Of a stretch of DNA of 64,000 nt, positions 28,650-35,812 are shown piece after piece. Each line of letters begins with the position of its first letter. Position 1 is the first letter of the stretch. The stretch spans positions 48,107 to 112,106 of the forward strand of contig NZ_KE383884.1 of the NCBI RefSeq assembly GCF_000422585.1, given 5' to 3'. The stretch is from Hugenholtzia roseola DSM 9546. GTDB lineage: Bacteria > Bacteroidota > Bacteroidia > Cytophagales > Bernardetiaceae. The translations under genes and the position numbers were made by a program. The notes beneath the pieces are model-generated. The model did not search any database. It saw only the letters and a program-made list of their open reading frames with translations, and was not told where the DNA came from.

Positions 28650-30005
28650 ATGTCTTTATCCGATTCTGTATCTGCCCTATACGCGCTTTCACCCATCGAC
28701 GGACGGTATGCACAACAAAGCGGCGAACTAAATGCCTATTTTTCAGAATATGCCCTCATTCGCTATCGCGTTTTGGTAGAGGTGGAATATTTTATCGCCC
28801 TTTGTGAGTTTTCGCTGCCTCAATTGCCTTTGCTTTCTACCGAACAAAAGCGTTTGCTTTCGCAAATTTATCAGGACTTTTCGCAAGCGGAAGCATTGGA
28901 AATCAAAGAAATTGAGAAAACAACGAATCACGACGTAAAGGCGGTTGAATATTTTTTAAAGGCGCGTTTTAAAAAATTGGGCTTAGAAGCATACGAGGAA
29001 TTTATCCATTTCGGACTTACCTCACAAGACATCAACAACACAGCTACGCCCCTGCTTTTGAAAGAAGCCGAACAAAATGTATTGCTGCCTTTTTTAGAAC
29101 AGCTCATTCAACAAATAGAACATTTTGCGAATCTTTGGGCAAATGTCCCCATGCTTGCCTATACGCATGGGCAGCCTGCTTCGCCTACGCGCGTGGGAAA
29201 GGAGCTACAAGTTTTTGCCTACCGCCTACGGCAGCAGTTACAAAGTTTGAAGCAAGTCCCCTTTGCGGCTAAATTTGGAGGGGCAACGGGTAATTTCAAT
29301 GCCCATGTGGTAGCCTATCCTGCACTGGATTGGCAGCGTTTTGCACAGCAATTTGTAGAAAATAATTTGGGGCTAAAACGCGCCCTTTGGACAACCCAAA
29401 TAGAAAATTACGACCATCTGGCGGCACGTTTTGATGCCTACAAGCGTTTGAATACGATTTTAATAGATTTTTGTAGAGATATTTGGGCTTATATTTCTAT
29501 GAATTATTTTAAACAAAAAATCAAAGCAGGCGAAATTGGCTCTTCTGCCATGCCGCACAAAGTCAATCCCATCGATTTTGAAAATGCAGAGGGAAATTTG
29601 GGAATTGCCAACGCCATCTTAGAACATTTGGCGGCTAAACTGCCTATCTCACGTCTGCAACGCGACCTAACCGACTCTACCGTCTTGCGAAATATCGGCG
29701 TACCTTTGGCGCATGGGCTTATTGCTTGGAAATCTATTTTAAAAGGCTTATCAAAATTAGAACTACATGAGGCTAAAATTGAGCAAGACTTAGAAAATAA
29801 CTGGGCAGTAGTGGCAGAGGCTATCCAAACCATTTTGAGGCGAGAAGGCTACCCCAAACCTTATGAAGCCCTCAAAGAGCTAACGCGCACAGGAAAGCGC
29901 ATAGAAAAGGCTATGATTGAGGATTTTATAGAAAGCCTGCAAGTGGAAACGGCGATAAAAGAAGAACTCAAACAAATTTCGCCTTCAAACTATGTTGGTT
30001 TGTAA
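28650..30005 (+). CDS. purB: Adenylosuccinate lyase
   Basis: A 451-residue enzyme that releases fumarate twice in purine synthesis, forming AICAR and AMP. It has the fumarase/aspartase-superfamily signature GSSAMPHKVNPIDFENAEGN, TSQDINNTA, and the THGQPASPTRVGKEL region with the catalytic histidine. The N-terminus ALSPIDGRY is diagnostic for PurB of the E. coli class. The ATG at 28650 is preferred to a TTG at 28611. The DUF3137 gene follows after 24 bases and pyrF after that, so a purine-pyrimidine cluster transcript is likely. Confidence 0.96.
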   Translation: MSLSDSVSALYALSPIDGRYAQQSGELNAYFSEYALIRYRVLVEVEYFIALCEFSLPQLPLLSTEQKRLLSQIYQDFSQAEALEIKEIEKTTNHDVKAVEYFLKARFKKLGLEAYEEFIHFGLTSQDINNTATPLLLKEAEQNVLLPFLEQLIQQIEHFANLWANVPMLAYTHGQPASPTRVGKELQVFAYRLRQQLQSLKQVPFAAKFGGATGNFNAHVVAYPALDWQRFAQQFVENNLGLKRALWTTQIENYDHLAARFDAYKRLNTILIDFCRDIWAYISMNYFKQKIKAGEIGSSAMPHKVNPIDFENAEGNLGIANAILEHLAAKLPISRLQRDLTDSTVLRNIGVPLAHGLIAWKSILKGLSKLELHEAKIEQDLENNWAVVAEAIQTILRREGYPKPYEALKELTRTGKRIEKAMIEDFIESLQVETAIKEELKQISPSNYVGL

Positions 30006-30029
30006 CTTAGATTTAATCTCCCTTTTTCG

Positions 30030-31010
30030 ATGAAGACCTTAGAAGAATTTAAAGATTTTTTTGCCTCCTTAGAAGACGACATCGCCCTTTTGGAGGAAGA
30101 AAGGCGCAAACGCATCAAGATGCAGGCAGGGGTCTTGTTGCTTGTGATGCTACTTTGCACCCTTACTTTGGGCGTAGCCTATTCTTTTAATAACTATTTA
30201 TCGTGGGGAATTGGTATTTTTTTGGTAATTGCTTGGATTGCCGCAGGTGCTTATGGTACGTATTGGCTCTCACGTAGGGAAGATTTGGGGGCGCAATACA
30301 AAGAAACGGTAGTTTCTCAAATCGTGCAATTTATGGACGAAGGGCTTAACTATGAAGCCGAAAAATTCGTCGAGTACGAGCATTTTCGGCAGGCACGTAT
30401 TTTCCTACAACGCCCCGACTACTACAAAGGAGATGACTACATCAGCGGCAACTTTGGCGATTTCGAGGTAGAATTTTCGGAAATAAAGGTCGCCTATGAG
30501 CAGTTTGAGGCACGTACCAAAACGGCAAAATCGGCTTGGAAGACGATTTTTCATGGCATCTTTCTGGTAGCCACTTTGCCCGAAGAAGTGCCTACGCCTA
30601 TGATTATTCTTTCTAATCGCTATCAAAAGTATTTCGGACTTTTAGGCGAAACCATACAGCTATACAATTTCAGACGCAACCTAAAAAAGGTGCGCCTCTA
30701 CGACCGCGAGTTTTCAAAAGAGTTTGTCGTCTATGCACACAAACCCATCTTGGCGCGTCCTTTTCTGAATCCTACTTTTAAAGAAAAATTATTACAGTTA
30801 AAAGAAAAAACAGGCAAAGACGTGCATCTTTCCCTGCGTGAGAACAAGCTCTATGTCGCGCTCAAAATGGACAGAAACTTTTTCTCCGTCAATCCCTTTC
30901 GCTCTTTTTTGCGCTACCGCGCCGCTTGGCGACTTTACTATGATATGGTCTTTATCTTAGAAGTCTTGCAAGCCTTACAAGGTGGTCTGAATGACGAAGG
31001 GGAAGAATAA
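30030..31010 (+). CDS. DUF3137 family membrane protein
   Basis: A 326-residue protein with a charged coiled N-terminus, two membrane helices at about residues 33-50 and 58-75, and a long cytoplasmic part with the pattern of DUF3137 (ISGNFGDFEVEFSEIKV, FHGIFLVATL, then the IILSNRYQK-type segment). The role of this family is not known to me. It sits between purB and pyrF with short gaps (24 and 32 bases), which suggests co-transcription but not function. Confidence 0.8.
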   Translation: MKTLEEFKDFFASLEDDIALLEEERRKRIKMQAGVLLLVMLLCTLTLGVAYSFNNYLSWGIGIFLVIAWIAAGAYGTYWLSRREDLGAQYKETVVSQIVQFMDEGLNYEAEKFVEYEHFRQARIFLQRPDYYKGDDYISGNFGDFEVEFSEIKVAYEQFEARTKTAKSAWKTIFHGIFLVATLPEEVPTPMIILSNRYQKYFGLLGETIQLYNFRRNLKKVRLYDREFSKEFVVYAHKPILARPFLNPTFKEKLLQLKEKTGKDVHLSLRENKLYVALKMDRNFFSVNPFRSFLRYRAAWRLYYDMVFILEVLQALQGGLNDEGEE

Positions 31011-31042
31011 AATCACTTATCTAACTATTTTCTCTTTTTCCC

Positions 31043-31846
31043 ATGCAAAAAGCCGAACTTATCCAGCAAATTCATGCTAAAAAATCTTTTCTTTGTGTAG
31101 GATTAGATACCGATTTATACAAACTTCCGAAGCACTACGCGCCTACGCCCGATTCTATTTTAGACTTTAATAAAAAAATTATAGAAGCAACGCTACCTTT
31201 TGCGGTAAGCTACAAAATCAATACAGCTTTTTATGAGGCTTTGGGTAAAATAGGCTGGGAAATCCTGCATGCCACTTTCGAGATGCTGCCTGCCGAAGTT
31301 TTCAAGATTGCAGATGCCAAAAGAGGCGATATTGGCAATACTTCTAATTTATATGCACGTGCTTTTTTTGAGCAAATGAAAGTAGATGCCCTTACCGTTG
31401 CGCCTTACATGGGCTATGATTCAATCGCACCTTTTTTGGCTTATTCCGAAAAATGGACAATTTTGTTAGGGCTTACTTCTAATGCAGGGGCAGCCGATTT
31501 TGAGTTACAAAAATTAGAAAATGGCGATTTTTTGTATGAAAATGTGATAAAAAAAGCACAAAGTTGGGGAAATCCGAGCCAACTTATGTTCGTTGTCGGC
31601 GCAACCCAAAAAGCACACTTACAGGCTTTGCGAGCATTAGCTCCCGATTCTTTCTTTTTAGTGCCGGGCGTAGGGGCGCAGGGAGGCGAACTTGCGAGCG
31701 TGGTAGAAGCCGCCCTCACCGCCGAAATAGGCTTGCTTATCAATTCTTCCCGACAAATCATTTATGCCGATTCGAGCGAAAATTTTGCCGCCGCCGCCGC
31801 CCAAGAAGCACAAAAGTTGCAAATGGAAATGGCTAAATTTATTTGA
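31043..31846 (+). CDS. pyrF: Orotidine 5'-phosphate decarboxylase (type 2)
   Basis: The last step of UMP synthesis, 267 residues. The catalytic DAKRGDIGNT motif, with its Lys and Asp tetrad residues, is intact. The GLDTD near the N-terminus and the phosphate-binding end VPGVGAQGG are also present. The longer form with SYKINTAFYEALG is the type 2 class found in actinobacteria and Bacteroidota. It is the last gene of the purB cluster, and a bidirectional terminator follows at 31892-31929. Confidence 0.96.
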   Translation: MQKAELIQQIHAKKSFLCVGLDTDLYKLPKHYAPTPDSILDFNKKIIEATLPFAVSYKINTAFYEALGKIGWEILHATFEMLPAEVFKIADAKRGDIGNTSNLYARAFFEQMKVDALTVAPYMGYDSIAPFLAYSEKWTILLGLTSNAGAADFELQKLENGDFLYENVIKKAQSWGNPSQLMFVVGATQKAHLQALRALAPDSFFLVPGVGAQGGELASVVEAALTAEIGLLINSSRQIIYADSSENFAAAAAQEAQKLQMEMAKFI

Positions 31847-31891
31847 TATTGTGTTAAAAATTTCGCTTTCTAAGTTGAAAAATATAAATTC

Positions 31892-31929
31892 CCTATTCCT
31901 ACTGCCTTTATCGAGGCAATAGGAATAGG
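31892..31929. terminator. Bidirectional terminator between pyrF and the convergent barrel gene
   Basis: Arms of 16 bases, CCTATTCCTACTGCCT and AGGCAATAGGAATAGG, with one mismatch and a 6-base loop. It sits between two converging genes. Confidence 0.7.
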
Positions 31930-31962
31930 AAACGAAAATTTATAAAAGAGTTTTAAATTTAT

Positions 31963-32916
31963 CTAAAATTGGAAAGTACATTGTATCTGCCAACGTGCAT
32001 GGGCTTTTACCTGCCCTTTGGCTAAGTGCTGCGACAAAGGATTTTGGTACAAAGCACCCAGCGATAACTGCCTGATATAGAGATTGATACCCAAATTTCC
32101 TGCCAAAAGATTGCCCCCTGTATCGGGATTGACAAGCCCATCAAGCCTATCGTGTGCGCTATGCTCGAAATAAGTGCCTGCATAAGCCATGATGCCAAAT
32201 GATTTAAAATTTTTAACTTGAAATAGCATCAAATTTCCACTAATGCGGTTTCCAAACAAATAGTTTTGAGAATTTTTTGTATTGATTTTATAGTTTATAT
32301 CTGCTTGTAAGCCTGTATTTTTCCAACGTAGTGTATAAATCAGATTGCCAAGAAAATCATAACTTCCAGTGCCTAACTGAAAATTAGGATTTGCAACTGC
32401 CTCTAAATCATTTTCATCATAACGGTACGCTCCTGTTTTGAGTTTGATGCCGCCTCCAAGTCGCAATTCTTGTTTTAAAATTCGGGTAGAGTCGCCTTTT
32501 AAAAGGTGTTCTTTTTTGAAGATTTCATAATTTGCCGTTAGTACAATATCGCCCAAACCTTGTAGATAAAGGGTTTGGGAAGAAGTAATTTGAGTATTAA
32601 ATTGATAGGGAATAAAACCCAAAACTTGAACTTTTTTATGCGGATACAACCTAAAAAAAGCCTCTACCGTTTGGAAATTTTCCTTCGTTTCGAAGAGTCT
32701 GCCATAGCCCAAATGCGAATCAAAACTCGCCTGACGGTAGCGCAAACCCACAAAATGCTGATTCCATTGTGGCAGCATGCCTACATAATACCCCCCAACT
32801 CCACAGCCACACAAATCGCAGGCAGCAAGATTTTGAAAAGGCAAAAATCCGACACAAGACAATAAGAACAAGAAAAACAAAGGATACATTCGTTTTTTTA
32901 AAGTATTATTTTTCAT
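31963..32916 (-). CDS. Outer-membrane protein with N-terminal CDLCGCG motif, partner of the MbnPH-like pair
   Basis: A 317-residue protein with a signal peptide. The mature chain begins close to ACDLCGCGVGGYYVG, a cluster of three cysteines that could bind a metal. The rest looks like an outer-membrane barrel with repeated strands (IKLKTGAY, LQADINYKINT, LGINLYIRQLSLGALYQ) and the C-terminal Phe of such proteins. Its start is 24 bases after the dihaem protein gene stop on the same strand, so it is almost certainly co-expressed with it. A role in metal, probably copper, transport or sensing is inferred from context only. Confidence 0.7.
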   Translation of the reverse strand: MKNNTLKKRMYPLFFLFLLSCVGFLPFQNLAACDLCGCGVGGYYVGMLPQWNQHFVGLRYRQASFDSHLGYGRLFETKENFQTVEAFFRLYPHKKVQVLGFIPYQFNTQITSSQTLYLQGLGDIVLTANYEIFKKEHLLKGDSTRILKQELRLGGGIKLKTGAYRYDENDLEAVANPNFQLGTGSYDFLGNLIYTLRWKNTGLQADINYKINTKNSQNYLFGNRISGNLMLFQVKNFKSFGIMAYAGTYFEHSAHDRLDGLVNPDTGGNLLAGNLGINLYIRQLSLGALYQNPLSQHLAKGQVKAHARWQIQCTFQF

Positions 32917-32940
32917 GTAATTTTATGAAATATGTTTGTT

Positions 32941-33972
32941 TTATTCAGCAAAGAGTGGATTTCGTACAAAGTTTTCGTCTGTGAGCGTCTGCAAAAAAGC
33001 AATAATTAGCTCCGATTCTTCCGCAGTAAGGGCAAGCCCCAAAGTGCCGTCCTCTTTTTGCAACAAAGGGTCTAAATTGGGGAGCGGCTGCACTTCTTCT
33101 CTATAATGTCGCAATACCTCTCTAAGGGTATAAAACCTGCCGTCGTGCATGTAGGGCGCAGTTAGGACTACATTGCGTAGGCTGGGCGTTTTGAACTTAA
33201 AATCGTCTTCGGGATTCAAAGTAATTTCACTTCTTCCCTTATCGGGGCGCGGCTTAGGCGCAAGTCCGTTGTTGCGAAAGGCAAAATCCGAAAAAAGCGT
33301 ACCTTGATGACAGGGCGCACATTTCTGTTCAAAAAGTGCCAAACCTGCCTTTTCTGTGTCGTTTAAAGCCTGCTGATTGCCCAAAAAGTAAGCATCATAG
33401 CGGGTATCTGCCGAAACAGCTACCAACATAAATTGCGAAAGTGCTTTTAAAAATAATTCTGTTGTTATTTCTTTTGTGCCAAAAGCCGCTTCAAATAAAG
33501 GAGGATATTTCGGGTTCTGACGAATTTTTTGTAATACATGTTGAAGTTCCTCGTCCATTTCTACTTCGGTTTCGATGGGAACAATCGCAAATAAGTCCAG
33601 ATGACGTACACCGCCTTCCCAAGAAAAACTATTGTGCCAAGCCAAGTTCATAATCGCGGGCGTGTTGCGCCTGCCCAATCTGTCGTCGATGCCATGACTC
33701 AAATCGTGTCCATGGTGGGTGAAAGCGGAACTTGGAATATGACAACTTCCACAAGAAATTGTGCCATCTCTTGATAAATCTCCTTCAAAAAAAAGAGCCT
33801 TACCCAATTCAAAGCCTTCGGTCGTGATAGGATTTTGGCTCAAATCGTAGTCCATTTTGGGGAAATGCGCAGGAATTTGCATCTCTATTTTGGGCTTTAT
33901 GCTTTTTTCACTTTCGCAAGCGAAAAGAAAAAAAAGCAGATAAAATAGACAAATAACTTTGTATTTTTTCAT
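32941..33972 (-). CDS. MauG/MbnH-like dihaem cytochrome c peroxidase family lipoprotein
   Basis: A 343-residue protein with a lipoprotein signal ending in LFACES. Two c-type haem sites are visible, CGSCH (near residue 75) and CAPCH (near 220). The family motif GRRNTPAIMNLAWH follows the first, and PYMHDGR lies near the C-terminal part. This is the di-haem cytochrome c peroxidase/MauG family. In the MbnP/MbnH pair, the MauG-like partner oxidises a tryptophan of MbnP to kynurenine, forming a copper site. The adjacent MbnP-like gene makes that pairing likely here. The role in this organism is inferred. Confidence 0.85.
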   Translation of the reverse strand: MKKYKVICLFYLLFFLFACESEKSIKPKIEMQIPAHFPKMDYDLSQNPITTEGFELGKALFFEGDLSRDGTISCGSCHIPSSAFTHHGHDLSHGIDDRLGRRNTPAIMNLAWHNSFSWEGGVRHLDLFAIVPIETEVEMDEELQHVLQKIRQNPKYPPLFEAAFGTKEITTELFLKALSQFMLVAVSADTRYDAYFLGNQQALNDTEKAGLALFEQKCAPCHQGTLFSDFAFRNNGLAPKPRPDKGRSEITLNPEDDFKFKTPSLRNVVLTAPYMHDGRFYTLREVLRHYREEVQPLPNLDPLLQKEDGTLGLALTAEESELIIAFLQTLTDENFVRNPLFAE

Positions 33973-34003
33973 TTGTGAAATTAGAAAAAATTGTGTTAGA
34001 AAA

Positions 34004-34046
34004 CCAGACCGCTATTAGCGATTTATAGATGGCTAATAGGGTCTGG
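34004..34046 (-). terminator. Intercistronic hairpin between the MbnP-like and MbnH-like genes
   Basis: Arms CCAGACC-G-CTATTAGC and GCTAATAGGGTCTGG pair over 15 bases with one bulged G. On the minus strand a short T-rich tail follows. It could lower expression of the downstream genes relative to the lipoprotein, or protect the upstream message end. Confidence 0.55.
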
Positions 34047-34067
34047 ATACTGATTTAATCCCAACAA

Positions 34068-34910
34068 TTAGTCGTTGTGCATGTGGTGAAACATGAACAT
34101 GTTGGTATAATTATCGGCAATTTTAGTAGAAAAAGGACTGAACATAACCGTTCCATTTTCTGCAATGCGTACCTGATGCGTACCCTCAAAAACTTTTAAT
34201 AAATCCACTGTAATATGCAAAAGTGGTGTTTGATTCTGACGAACTTCCGCCGCTTTTGCACCCAAATTCAAGGTTACGGTTTTGATGTTGTTGATAGTAG
34301 GCGATTCATAACCACCGAAACCGCCGATATGGTAGCGGAATTTGTTTTCGCCATTCGGGTCTGGTGCAGCCTTTGAAGACATGCCTTCCATCTTGAAAAA
34401 GATGTAACCCGAATTCCAACTCCAATACATTTTGTCTTCGCCTGTGTTATTAGCAGGGTCTAAAACGCCTGTTCGACGGCTCAAATCCATCGTATTGCGC
34501 AGGCTATCCACGCCTACCATGAAGCGAATAGACTTGTAATTGCCCGCAGGCACATTAGGAATTGAAATAAACTGTGAATTTTTATCTGACTCTTTCACCA
34601 AAAAGTATGATTCTTCTTGGGGTACGACGTACTCATTTCCTTTTTCGTCAATGAGGACAAAATTAGAAAGATAATAATTCAATAGCGTAACGGTGAAATC
34701 TTCACCATGCGCATTTTGGTAGCGCGTTGTACCTAATTGTAGGTTTTCTTCGCCGACTACATTGTCAAATTCGAAACGCATTGTGCCTTTTTCGTTGGGA
34801 TTGATAGGTGCAGGCGCGTCCTCGTTTTTGTCGCAGGCAGTACAAGCCACCAAAAGCAAGGTGAGCAGTAGAGAAAATGTGCGGAATGAGAAAGAAAGTT
34901 TGTGTAACAT
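34068..34910 (-). CDS. MbnP-like copper-associated lipoprotein
   Basis: A 280-residue lipoprotein with lipobox near LLVACTAC, followed by an acidic linker. The body has the MbnP family pattern: the strand G-x-MRFEFDN-V, LNYYLSNFVLIDEKGN, VPAGNYKSIRFMVGVDS, and an aromatic motif MYWSWNSGYIFFKMEG near residues 159-174 with two Trp, the kind of site that MbnH-type enzymes modify. The start at 34910 gives a clean lipoprotein signal; the longer frame to 35120 reads into unrelated sequence. It lies 95 bases upstream of the MauG-like gene with a hairpin between. I infer a copper-binding or copper-homeostasis role. Confidence 0.8.
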   Translation of the reverse strand: MLHKLSFSFRTFSLLLTLLLVACTACDKNEDAPAPINPNEKGTMRFEFDNVVGEENLQLGTTRYQNAHGEDFTVTLLNYYLSNFVLIDEKGNEYVVPQEESYFLVKESDKNSQFISIPNVPAGNYKSIRFMVGVDSLRNTMDLSRRTGVLDPANNTGEDKMYWSWNSGYIFFKMEGMSSKAAPDPNGENKFRYHIGGFGGYESPTINNIKTVTLNLGAKAAEVRQNQTPLLHITVDLLKVFEGTHQVRIAENGTVMFSPFSTKIADNYTNMFMFHHMHND

Positions 34911-35205
34911 AAAACAAATGGTTTGAATGAGATTAGATAAACATAATAATTGAAAATAAAGACAAAGAAAGGACGTATTCGTTTTTTCCAACTTTAAAGT
35001 AGGCATAAAACGAGCAAGAAAGAAGGCAGTAGCCGCATCAGCAAGCCGATACTGCACCATAACAAAAGCAAAGGAGGGCAGCGAAAAGCCACCAAGCCGC
35101 ACTGTTTTTAGGCTAAACAAGGCAGAAGTAGCCGTCTGACAACAGTAGAGCTGACAAAAGAAAGTTCAATAAGGGTGAGAAAGAGGGAAACAACTGCGTT
35201 TCCTT

Positions 35206-35586
35206 TTAGGCAATGGGAGGTCTAAAAATTTGCCCTACTTCGTTTGTAATTAAACTAAAATGATAAGAGGTTTTTGCTTTTTCTGCCACTTGATTGGAAT
35301 AAAAAATGGGCAATACAGCAGGAACTTCTATTTTTTCAAAGTCGTAATATTCTACAAAACTAATTTTTAAATTTTCTACTAACTTCTGATTTTGCTCACT
35401 TTGTTTTTCAAGTTGGCGACGCAAATAACAATGCCCCTGACAGCCGTTTTGCTCCTGATTGCGAAATTCACACAAAAGAGCGGCTATTGAGGCTTGTCGC
35501 ATTTGAAACGAAACGACAGTTGCCATTTTTACCGTCGGTAAAAGCAGAACTAAAAGCAGCAATAAAAAGGATAGACCGCGTCTCAT
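35206..35586 (-). CDS. Small membrane-anchored protein with CxGxCxL motif
   Basis: A 126-residue protein with one N-terminal hydrophobic helix (LSFLLLLLVLLLPTV) and an exported remainder. Cysteines occur as LLCEFRNQ and CQGHCYLRRQL; the form C-x-G-x-C-x-L after an upstream Cys recurs in small proteins beside metal-uptake genes of Bacteroidota. The tail FSLITNEVGQIFRPPIA is hydrophobic. It is the first gene of the metal cluster on this strand, 295 bases before the lipoprotein gene. A metal-binding role is inferred and its exact job is unknown. A promoter almost abuts the start codon. Confidence 0.65.
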   Translation of the reverse strand: MRRGLSFLLLLLVLLLPTVKMATVVSFQMRQASIAALLCEFRNQEQNGCQGHCYLRRQLEKQSEQNQKLVENLKISFVEYYDFEKIEVPAVLPIFYSNQVAEKAKTSYHFSLITNEVGQIFRPPIA

Positions 35587-35590
35587 AGCG

Positions 35591-35621
35591 CAAAGATAAG
35601 ATAAAAAAAAGGGAAATCCAA
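35591..35621 (-). promoter_or_regulatory. Predicted promoter of the metal cluster, giving a near-leaderless message
   Basis: On the minus strand TTG (35621-35619), exactly 20 bases, then TATCTTTG (35598-35591) fits the consensus. Only four bases separate the -7 box from the ATG at 35586, so the transcript would begin at or next to the start codon. Confidence 0.5.
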
Positions 35622-35713
35622 AAAAAATCGTAGCTTAGATAAAAAAATAAAATCAAGGCGCACTTTCTAACACAGAAGGCGTTTAGAATCTGTTTGAAAA
35701 GGGCGAAAATTTA

Positions 35714-35743
35714 TTTGAAAGTGTAGTTTTTTTCTTATTTTTG
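35714..35743 (+). promoter_or_regulatory. Predicted promoter of the type IIG enzyme gene
   Basis: TTTG (35714-35717), 18 bases, then TATTTTTG (35736-35743). Transcription would start near 35749, about 64 bases before the ATG. Confidence 0.4.
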
Positions 35744-35812
35744 TAGGGGAAAGAAAGGCTGAAAAATTCCTCGCTTTTTGCTTTTTGCTACAAAAAACAC
35801 GCACAAAATCTA

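Noticed and set aside
34911..35120. N-terminal extension of the MbnP-like protein
   Set aside because: The internal start at 34910 gives a clean lipoprotein signal; the extension has no family match.
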